A stretch of DNA of 64,000 nucleotides from Acidobacteriota bacterium. GTDB lineage: Bacteria; Acidobacteriota; Vicinamibacteria; Vicinamibacterales; CAVVIG01. A program made the translations under genes and the position numbers. Below the pieces are notes generated by a model. It worked only from the letters and a program-made list of their open reading frames with translations. It was not told where the DNA came from and did not search any database. Below are positions 52,525 to 60,854 of the stretch, in pieces. The DNA lies in assembly GCA_003222395.1 (NCBI GenBank), contig QHWB01000031.1, positions 64,501 through 128,500 of the forward strand, given 5' to 3'. Each line of letters starts with the position of its first letter. Positions within the stretch are counted from its first letter, which is position 1.

Positions 52525-53121
52525 TCAGTCCTTGACTTCGACGACCGTGCGGGCGCTGCGGTGCGTGTGAATGGTCTCGGGCAGCAGCTTCTTGCTCAAA
52601 TAGACCTTCGACTCGGCGTTGTCCGAAGCGTTGCGCTCGTACTTCACCACCTCGAACCGCAGATGATCGAGCGTGCCGCGCATCTCGTAGAACCTGTTCT
52701 TGGTCTTGACGACGATCTCGTCGAAGCCCTGCGCCATCGCCCAGTGCTCCTGCTGCTCGGTCAGGGCTCGAAAAAATCCCTGCCCGCGCCAGTCGCGGCG
52801 GGTGCCGCCGATCCACGTATAGAGGACGCGCCGGCCGTCGAACTGCACGAAGCCCTGCAGCCTGTGCATGAGATCGATCAGCTTCGGCTCGGTTTCGGGG
52901 ATCTTGATCTCGTGCGCCACCTTGAAGGATACGGGCACGATGCTGCCGGGATCGTCGGGCAGCGGCGCCGTCGCGAGCAGGATGAGGTGCGCGCGCCCCT
53001 TGAGGCGGCGGATGATCTCGACCGCGGTCTTCTTCCGCGGGAATTCGCCGAAATATTCCTCGATGTACTGAATCTCGAGCGCACCCTGTTCGAGGTCGTA
53101 CTGTGTGATTCGATATTCCAC
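52525..53121 (-). CDS. GNAT family N-acetyltransferase
   Basis: 198-aa cytosolic protein with a GNAT-like core: the acetyl-CoA loop is in WIGGTRRDWRGQGFFRALTE (R-x-x-W-R-G-Q-G pattern) at about residues 105-125, followed by WAMAQGFDEIVVKTKNRFYE. The N-terminal part (YFGEFPRKKTAVEIIRRL) is less conserved. Substrate unknown. ATG 53121; isolated on the minus strand between the permease remnant and a small lipoprotein. Confidence 0.78.
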   Translation of the reverse strand: MEYRITQYDLEQGALEIQYIEEYFGEFPRKKTAVEIIRRLKGRAHLILLATAPLPDDPGSIVPVSFKVAHEIKIPETEPKLIDLMHRLQGFVQFDGRRVLYTWIGGTRRDWRGQGFFRALTEQQEHWAMAQGFDEIVVKTKNRFYEMRGTLDHLRFEVVKYERNASDNAESKVYLSKKLLPETIHTHRSARTVVEVKD

Positions 53122-53222
53122 GGTTCGGAAACGGGCATTGTATATCAGAGCGCCTCAGCGCCCGGACCGCGAAACTCGCCAAGCCGAAAGGCCAGCACGA
53201 AGAGCCCGAAGAGCGCGACGAA

Positions 53223-53684
53223 CTACGGGTGGGCGACGGTCACGGTGTAGGAGATCGAATCGGTGAGGTTGCCGGGATCGGTGACGCTCACGCAGAACGC
53301 GCTCGCGAGCGCGTGACCTTTGATCTGCGGCGTCGAGCTCGGCGTGGCGGAGACGCTCTGCACCGTGGCGCAGCTGCCAAGCACCGTCTGCGAAGGCAAT
53401 CCGATCGCGAGCGTGAGCGCCGTACCGGCGGCGGGCGGCGCCGACGTGTCGGTCGCCGGCTCGATCCTGGTCAGCGTGACGTCAACCTCGCCGGGGACGG
53501 GTACGTTGAACGGATGCGAATCGGTGCCGAGAATGGAAACCGTGCCGGTAAACGTCTCGACAACTGTCGGTGGAGCGAACGACCCCGGCTGCGTCGGGAC
53601 GGGCGTCGATGCCACGTCGCCGCTGCACGCGGCCGTGAGGACGATGACGCCCAGCACGGGAAACAACCTGTTCATTCTCTTCAT
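53223..53684 (-). CDS. Small lipoprotein, hypothetical
   Basis: 153-aa predicted lipoprotein: MKRMNRLFPVLGVIVLTAAC with the lipidated Cys at about residue 20, then a Thr/Pro/Ser-rich beta-sandwich-like region (ETFTGTVSILGTDSHPFNVP, GEVDVTLTRIEPATD). It resembles small acidobacterial lipoproteins of unknown role; two further Cys (GSCATV and SAFCVS) could form a disulfide. Confidence 0.7.
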   Translation of the reverse strand: MKRMNRLFPVLGVIVLTAACSGDVASTPVPTQPGSFAPPTVVETFTGTVSILGTDSHPFNVPVPGEVDVTLTRIEPATDTSAPPAAGTALTLAIGLPSQTVLGSCATVQSVSATPSSTPQIKGHALASAFCVSVTDPGNLTDSISYTVTVAHP

Positions 53685-53734
53685 GTTACTCGACCACGCC
53701 CCATAATCAAGCTCTCCACCACAGAGTCGTCAGC

Positions 53735-54045
53735 TCGGGTCGGCGCCGCACGCGCGACCCGCGCCCGCCGGCTTCAGAGAGTCGTTCGATCCGGCGACGA
53801 TTTCCTCGCGCATCAAAACGATCGTGCAGCTCGAGCCGCCGTCCATCGTCGGCCGCGACACGGCGCTGGAGCGCCTGCGCGCAAGCGGACAACAGCTGAC
53901 GAAGGCCATCGCGTCGCTGTCGCCCGAGCGGCAGCGGATAAACGGTGACGCTGCTTTACGGCACGATGTCGCTGTTCGAATTCGCCGATTTCGTCGCCCG
54001 CCATGTAGCGCGCCACGACGCGCAGATCGATCGCACGGACGCCAC
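53735..54045 (+). pseudogene. Frameshifted DinB-like remnant
   Basis: One frame reads AGFRESFDPATISSRIKTIV to ALERLRASGQQLTKAIASLS. The homologous continuation TLLYGTMSLFEFADFVARHV and ARHDAQI is in another frame, entered near 53942. The combination resembles a DinB-type helical domain (terminal H-x4-H-x3-I), but no start codon with a ribosome-binding site was found. The 447-bp gap around it holds no intact gene. Confidence 0.45.
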
Positions 54046-54131
54046 ACGGCCGTCTGACGGCGCCGGCGCGAGGAAAAACTTTTCCGTTCGCGTTGGCGAG
54101 CGCCGTGCATTGGGGGCGTCACGTGAACCTG

Positions 54132-55166
54132 ATGCGTGGTGGAAAGCTGCTGGCTGCGCTGGCGGCGGCATGCCTCGCGGCCGCCTGCACCTCCACTCAA
54201 ACGTCGGTCACGTCGCCTTCATCAGACAAATGCCAGATCGGCGTCAGCAATGCGCCCTCGTCATTTGGCGCCGGCGGCGGCAGCGGCACCGTCACCATTG
54301 CCGCGGCACGCGATTGCACCTGGTCGATCGACACGAACGCGAGTTGGATTGCGATCAACGGCAACGCTCAGGGTCAGGGCGGCGCGTCGATCGCGTACAC
54401 CGTCGCGCCGAATCCTGTTCCGTCGGCTCGATCGGGCGTGATCGCGGTCGGTTCAGAAAGCGTGCAGTTGAGTCAAGCCGCGGCGCCGTGCCGGTTCACG
54501 CTCAGCCGTTCGAGGGATGCGATCGGCTCGGGCGGCGGCAAACTTTCCGTGGAGCTTTCGACGCTCAGCGGTTGCAACTGGACCGCGACGAGCGCGAACA
54601 ACTGGATCGTGGTGTCATCGGGACAGAGTGGAAATTCGAGCGGAACCGTCGGGCTGACCGTGGCCGTGAACAACGCCGGATCGCGTGTCGGTCAAGTGAA
54701 CGTCGCGGGACAGAACTACACAGTCGCTCAGGACGGTGCGCCTGCGCCGCCTCCGCCGACACCTGCACCCACGCCGACGCCGGCGCCGGCACCAACGCCA
54801 AATCCAACTCCGACACCGACACCCGCGCCAGGCCCGACACCGACACCCGCGCCAGGCCCGACGCCGACACCCGCGCCAGGCCCGACGCCGACACCAGCTC
54901 CTGCGCCGGCGCCGGCCCCGTCACCGCAGCCCTCCGGTCCGCGTGCCGACTTCTCGGGTTCCGCAACCGGCGTCAGCGGACGATGTCCGAACCTCACGTT
55001 CACGGTCTCGGGACGAACAGTCGTGACCGACAAGTCGACGAAGTTCAAACATCTCTCGTGCGATGACGTCGCGAAAGGCGGCCAGCCCGTGAGCGGAAGC
55101 GGCCCGACCGACAGCAGCGGCGTCATTCACGCAGACGTCGTGGAAAAGGTGAAAGGCGATGATTAG
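54132..55166 (+). CDS. BACON-domain-like lipoprotein with Pro/Thr linker
   Basis: 344-aa predicted surface lipoprotein: MRGGKLLAALAAACLAAAC signal/lipobox, then two tandem BACON-like beta-sandwich domains (CTWSIDTNASWIAI; CNWTATSANNWIVV, with GSGTVTIAAA and SSGTVGLTVA). A ~65-residue Pro/Thr/Ala linker of PTPTPAPG repeats follows (24-bp DNA period), then a small C-terminal domain (RCPNLTFTVSGRTVVTDKST) with paired Cys. BACON domains are thought to bind glycans or mucin-like polymers. Its stop lies inside the next gene's start (overlap of 8 bases). Confidence 0.78.
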   Translation: MRGGKLLAALAAACLAAACTSTQTSVTSPSSDKCQIGVSNAPSSFGAGGGSGTVTIAAARDCTWSIDTNASWIAINGNAQGQGGASIAYTVAPNPVPSARSGVIAVGSESVQLSQAAAPCRFTLSRSRDAIGSGGGKLSVELSTLSGCNWTATSANNWIVVSSGQSGNSSGTVGLTVAVNNAGSRVGQVNVAGQNYTVAQDGAPAPPPPTPAPTPTPAPAPTPNPTPTPTPAPGPTPTPAPGPTPTPAPGPTPTPAPAPAPAPSPQPSGPRADFSGSATGVSGRCPNLTFTVSGRTVVTDKSTKFKHLSCDDVAKGGQPVSGSGPTDSSGVIHADVVEKVKGDD

Positions 55167-56340
55167 TGGAAGGTTCGCGCGGTTCGCTGGCGTCACGCTG
55201 ACGCTCGTCGCGCTGGCATCGAGCGGATCGGCTCAAACGGTGTCCGACGCGCTGACGTTTCTCATGACGAACCAGTCGGTGCAGACCGGCGACTTCGAAC
55301 GCGATCGCACGGCAGCGGAGGCCACGAGCGAAACGATTTCGCGCGCGATCCTCGCCAATCTGGCGACGCTGCCCGTGGCGACCTCGTCTAGCGGATTCCT
55401 GTACCGCCTCAACCCGGAGCTCGGCACGGTGGAGCGCGCGACCCAGAGCTTCGGCCCGTTCTTCGTCGAACGCGCGCTGACGGCGGGACGCCATCAGGCG
55501 TCGATTGGCCTGACGTTCCAGCAGCTGCGCTTCGAGTCGCTCGACGGCCGCACCCTCCGCAACGGATCGCTCGTCACGACGGCGAATCAGTTCGTCGACG
55601 AGGCCGCGCCGTTCGACGTCGATCGCCTCACGCTGAACATCGACGCCCGCATCGCGACGCTCTATGGAAACGTCGGCGTCACCGATCGTCTGGAAGTCGG
55701 ATTCGCCGTGCCGATGGTCGATCTCTCACTCGACGGCACCCGCGCGAATACGTATCGAGGGCGAACGTTCACGCAGGCCTCCGCCACGGCCCGCTCGATT
55801 GGCTTCGCCGACATCGTCGCGCGCACCAAGGTCACGCTCTACAGCGAAGACGGCGCCGGCCTCGCGACGGCCGTCGACGTGCGGCTGCCGACCGGCCGTC
55901 AGGAAGATCTCCTTGGCGCGGGTCAGACGTCGATGAAGCTGTCGGCCATCGGATCGCTCGAGAGCGGCAAGCTGTCGACGCACGTGAACGCGGGCGTCAG
56001 TGTCGGCGGTCTCGCGCGCGAGCTGAGCTACGGCGCGGCGATCGCCGCCGCGACGACTCCGCGCGTGACGGTCATCGGCGAGGTGCTGGGACGATGGATC
56101 GACGGCGCCGGCCACATCGAGACGGTGACGGCTGCGCATCCGACGCTCCGGCAGGTCGAGACGATCCGCCTCGTGCCCGATGCAGCGGGTCTCAACATGA
56201 TCACCGTCGTGCCCGGCTTCAAGTGGAATCTGTCGGATACGTGGGTGCTCGCCGGCAACGTGAGCATGCCGGTGACGAGCGGCGGCCTGACGACGCGGTT
56301 CACTCCGTTCGTCGGTGTCGATTACGCGGTGGGACGATAG
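55159..56340 (+). CDS. Outer-membrane beta-barrel transporter-like protein
   Basis: 393 aa with a signal peptide (VTLTLVALASSGSAQ). The rest is rich in alternating beta-strands (ASIGLTFQQLRFESLDGRTL, GVTDRLEVGFAVPMVDLSL, GFADIVARTKVTLYSEDGAG, DVRLPTGRQEDLLGAG). These blocks, especially DxRLPTG, resemble the MetA-pathway/phenol-degradation outer-membrane family. Substrate unknown. It overlaps the BACON lipoprotein gene, so the pair is probably coexpressed. It ends convergent with the TPR/NTF2-like gene, with a perfect hairpin in between. Confidence 0.72.
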   Translation: MISGRFARFAGVTLTLVALASSGSAQTVSDALTFLMTNQSVQTGDFERDRTAAEATSETISRAILANLATLPVATSSSGFLYRLNPELGTVERATQSFGPFFVERALTAGRHQASIGLTFQQLRFESLDGRTLRNGSLVTTANQFVDEAAPFDVDRLTLNIDARIATLYGNVGVTDRLEVGFAVPMVDLSLDGTRANTYRGRTFTQASATARSIGFADIVARTKVTLYSEDGAGLATAVDVRLPTGRQEDLLGAGQTSMKLSAIGSLESGKLSTHVNAGVSVGGLARELSYGAAIAAATTPRVTVIGEVLGRWIDGAGHIETVTAAHPTLRQVETIRLVPDAAGLNMITVVPGFKWNLSDTWVLAGNVSMPVTSGGLTTRFTPFVGVDYAVGR

Positions 56341-56354
56341 GTTCGTCTCGTCAC

Positions 56355-56391
56355 GACCGCTCATCCTCGGCTTGTCGAAGGATGAGCGGTC
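56355..56391. terminator. 13-bp perfect hairpin between convergent genes
   Basis: GACCGCTCATCCT / AGGATGAGCGGTC with an 11-base loop containing CTTGTCGA. There is no T-tract, so it may be a bidirectional attenuating hairpin or a member of the CTTGTCGAAGG repeat family also seen at 1481-1521. Confidence 0.55.
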
Positions 56392-56400
56392 CAGGGGTCC

Positions 56401-57705
56401 TCAGCGTTCTGCTCTAGCGGATTCGATCTTCCAGTCTGGTCCGGTCTTGCGAAGCGTGAAGCTCCAGGTGCGCGGCTCGACCCGCGGCTCGCGGCTGCCG
56501 ACTTTCGGCACGTATCGCGCGGATCCGTGGCAGGTCGCCAACGCGGCCTCGCCGCGCAGCTGCACGTCGCACGCGTCGAACGTCAGCGTCTGCGACGACA
56601 GGCCGTCGAACGCGCGCGCGAGCGCCACTTCGTTCACGGCCGGCCACACGGCGCGCGCGCGCCGTGCGTCGAGGCCTTCGTACGCGCTGCGATACCGCTG
56701 CAGCGCCTGTTTGACGTCGCCTTCGTCGTTGCCGATCGTGGAGACGGCGCTCGCGGAGACAGCGCTCGCGACCGGCGAGTTGGCGGAAGCGCGCAGCTCG
56801 GATGCCTGCGCCGGCTGACGCTGCGGGATCGACGCGGCGACGACTGGCGGCGGCTGCGGCGCCGCGCTCGATTCGGGCTCGGCCATCGGCGGCGCCGGCC
56901 TCGGCTGCGGAGGCGGTATACGCACCAGGGGCGGCGGTTCGGTTGGCGCGTCAATGACGGGCGGCGTCTGACGTTCCGCGGCGACAGGCGCGACATCGCG
57001 GTCGCCGACGCCGGCGGTCCCGACCGGCGCGGCCGGTTTCGCTTCGATCGTCGCGCTGTCGATGGTCGCGGTGACGATCGGCTCGGGCGCACGGGTTTCG
57101 ACAAGCCCCGCAATCGCATTGAGCGGATGCGACAACAGCAGATGGCTGTCCTGCAGCCACGACGCGCTGAGCACGAGGACGCCGAACACGGCGGCCGCAG
57201 CGAGCCACGGGCCGAAGTGCCGCTGACGACGGTTTCGGCGCGCGGCCTGGAAGGCGGATGTGAGCGCTGTCAGTTCCGGCAGATTCGGATCGAGCTCGGC
57301 GATCTCGCCGATGGCGGCCGCCGCTTCGCGCAGCTTCCCGTGGGCGATGGCGGTGCGCGCCGCTTCGATCTTTCGATCGACGCGCCGCCGCCGCGCGCGC
57401 TGTTCGAATTTCGCGTAGCCATCCACGCTGACCAACGGACGCGCGGAGGTCGGCGCCGACATGTTGGCCGCCAGCGACGCGGCGGGTGGGACCCGGACGC
57501 CGGAGGGCGCGATCGATTCTCCACCAATGATTCGATCGCGCAGCGCGACGGCAGCGAGGAAACTCGGATCGATGTTCAACGCAGCGGTCACTTCCGCCAG
57601 CGCCCGTTCGCGGTCACCGGATTCGAGTGAGGTTCGTGCGGCGGTCAGCCGCGCTTGAAGAGCTTGCCAGCGTTCTCGAGATTCCACGCGGCAGCCGAAG
57701 TGCAA
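56401..57705 (-). CDS. Membrane-anchored TPR-like protein with NTF2-like C-terminus
   Basis: 434 aa. The N-terminal cytosolic part has TPR-like helices (TSLESGDRERALAEVTAALN; IAHGKLREAAAAIGEIAELD), then one transmembrane segment (WLAAAAVFGVLVLSASWL) near residue 170. A ~140-residue Pro/Ala-rich spacer follows, and a C-terminal SnoaL/NTF2-like domain (VKQALQRYRSAYEGLDARRA, WSFTLRKTGPDWKIESAR). Similar architectures occur in acidobacterial and myxobacterial proteins fused to Ser/Thr kinases, but no kinase domain is seen here. TTG 57705 or GTG 57687 could be the start. Confidence 0.65.
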   Translation of the reverse strand: MHFGCRVESRERWQALQARLTAARTSLESGDRERALAEVTAALNIDPSFLAAVALRDRIIGGESIAPSGVRVPPAASLAANMSAPTSARPLVSVDGYAKFEQRARRRRVDRKIEAARTAIAHGKLREAAAAIGEIAELDPNLPELTALTSAFQAARRNRRQRHFGPWLAAAAVFGVLVLSASWLQDSHLLLSHPLNAIAGLVETRAPEPIVTATIDSATIEAKPAAPVGTAGVGDRDVAPVAAERQTPPVIDAPTEPPPLVRIPPPQPRPAPPMAEPESSAAPQPPPVVAASIPQRQPAQASELRASANSPVASAVSASAVSTIGNDEGDVKQALQRYRSAYEGLDARRARAVWPAVNEVALARAFDGLSSQTLTFDACDVQLRGEAALATCHGSARYVPKVGSREPRVEPRTWSFTLRKTGPDWKIESARAER

Positions 57706-57730
57706 GACGAGTTCCAGATGAGAGCGGCGG

Positions 57731-59449
<1,719 letters not shown>

Positions 59450-59458
59450 GGTGTGTCT

Positions 59459-60121
59459 TTATTTTTGCACGAGAGTCGCAAGCCGCGCGAGCGACAGCTC
59501 TCCGGCGTGCGCCACGCGCAGATCGGCGCCGCTCAGATCGTGCAGCTCGGTCAGCCAGTGAGGGATGACGACGGTCTGCATCCCCGCGGCGCGAGCTGAG
59601 GCGATGCCGGGCGCCGAATCTTCTATCGCGATCGTCTTCGACGGATCGACGCCGAGCCGCCGCGCCGCCTCGAGATAGACGTCGGGCGCCGGTTTGCGCC
59701 GCGCCACCTCGTCACCCGTCACGATCGCGCGGAACAGCGCGCGCACGCCGATGCGCTCCGCCGCGGTCACGACCCACCGGGCCGGCGCGGTCGACGCGAT
59801 CGCAAGCGGCACGCCGGCCGAATCGAGCTCCGCCAGCAGCTCGCGGATGCCGCGCATCGGCTCGCGCGGCACGAGCTCCTCGAACAGCCGGCGCCGTTCC
59901 GCTTCGTAGACGGCGCGCTCCGGCGACCGCGTCGTCCGCTCGCACAGCCGGAGGTACCAGCCTTCCTCTTCTCCCTCGACGTACGTGCCGATCTGGCCGC
60001 ACCACTCCTCCACGGTCAGCGCGGCGCCGCATTGTTCGTAAATGCGACGATGCGATTCGAATCCCGGCGACTCGCTGTCGATCAGCACGCCGTCGAAGTC
60101 GAACACGACCGCCGCGAACAT
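59459..60121 (-). CDS. HAD-superfamily phosphatase/phosphomutase (beta-PGM-like)
   Basis: 220-aa cytosolic HAD subfamily IA enzyme. Motif I FDFDGVLIDSES at residues 7-18, motif II IASTAP, motif III Lys in RRKPAPDVYLEAARRLGVDP, and motif IV IEDSAPGIASARAAGM. A helical cap follows motif I (EEWCGQIGTYVEGEEEGWYL). Likely a sugar-phosphate phosphatase or beta-phosphoglucomutase relative. ATG 60121 was chosen; an open frame to 60718 continues antisense over the next gene. Confidence 0.88.
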   Translation of the reverse strand: MFAAVVFDFDGVLIDSESPGFESHRRIYEQCGAALTVEEWCGQIGTYVEGEEEGWYLRLCERTTRSPERAVYEAERRRLFEELVPREPMRGIRELLAELDSAGVPLAIASTAPARWVVTAAERIGVRALFRAIVTGDEVARRKPAPDVYLEAARRLGVDPSKTIAIEDSAPGIASARAAGMQTVVIPHWLTELHDLSGADLRVAHAGELSLARLATLVQK

Positions 60122-60147
60122 TCCCACGCTCACGATCGCACGGACGC

Positions 60148-60684
60148 TCAAAGGCTGGTGACGATGGCGTTCTGCCGGACCGCTCGCGCGATCGCAACCG
60201 TCACGGCAGCGCCGACGGCGAGCTGAATCAGCGAGAGCGTCGTATAGCCGCCGTGCAGGATCCAGAACAGCTGCATCGCCGGCGGCTGCGGATCGCGCGG
60301 CACGAAATCGAGGCCGCGGCCGACGCGGACGATCATCGGTGTGATCAGGTGAAGAACACCCGCGATCGCCAGCATCGCCGCCGCGCCGTACCTCGCGCGG
60401 ACCGGCGCGGTGTTGCGCAGGAGCAGCACGACGGCGACGCCAATCGCGATCTGCGTGTAGTCCCAGATCTGGAAATAGAGGCGGTTCAACTCCGACGACA
60501 GATAGCGCAGCAGCTCGCGCGCTTCTGCGGCACCGAGCCGGTCGACGAGCTGCGCGAACGCCGGATTCGAGCGTGCGGCCAGCAGCCGATCGATCGTGTA
60601 GAAGTTTTCGGCCGCCACGGTCGCCACCGCGATCGTCCCCATCAGCCACGCACCCATGAGCGCGAGCGTCCACCGCTGTTTCAT
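60148..60684 (-). CDS. Small integral membrane protein, hypothetical
   Basis: 178 aa with about four transmembrane segments: LALMGAWLMGTIAVATVAAE, IAIGVAVVLLLRN, YGAAAMLAIAGVLHLITPMI and LSLIQLAVGAAVTVAIARAV. A soluble loop (RLLAARSNPAFAQLVDRLGA) lies between the first two. No family recognised. ATG 60684 (MKQRWTLALMGAW) begins at the first hydrophobic segment and is preferred to 60774. It precedes the HAD gene on the same strand. Confidence 0.65.
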   Translation of the reverse strand: MKQRWTLALMGAWLMGTIAVATVAAENFYTIDRLLAARSNPAFAQLVDRLGAAEARELLRYLSSELNRLYFQIWDYTQIAIGVAVVLLLRNTAPVRARYGAAAMLAIAGVLHLITPMIVRVGRGLDFVPRDPQPPAMQLFWILHGGYTTLSLIQLAVGAAVTVAIARAVRQNAIVTSL

Positions 60685-60755
60685 CGATCTCACCGAACCA
60701 GTACCCTGCACCCGGCACTCAGTGGCATATCCCCGCAACGGGACCAGCCGCGCGC

Positions 60756-60807
60756 CACGAAACTCACGAAACATATCAAAAGTTTTGGTGTGTTTCGTGA
60801 GTTCGTG
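60756..60807. repeat. CACGAAACTCACGAAACA inverted repeat
   Basis: Arms 60756-60773 and 60791-60807 (TGTTTCGTGAGTTCGTG) are complementary except for one deleted base, with an A/T-rich loop (TATCAAAAGTTTTGGTG). It lies between two minus-strand genes, downstream of E1, where it may act as a terminator. Bases 60808-60818 (TGTTTCGTGAC) add a partial extra unit. Confidence 0.65.
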
Positions 60808-60854
60808 TGTTTCGTGACGATCCCGTGGCGGTACTGATTCGCCGAAGAAGTCCT

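Noticed and set aside
54775-54950. PTPTPAPG repeats as part of the dispersed repeat system
   Set aside because: An ordinary Pro/Thr linker between domains; the DNA period has no hairpin and no copies elsewhere in the window.
56355-56391. Classical Rho-independent terminator
   Set aside because: The stem is perfect but no T-tract follows on either strand, so it is listed as a probable hairpin only.
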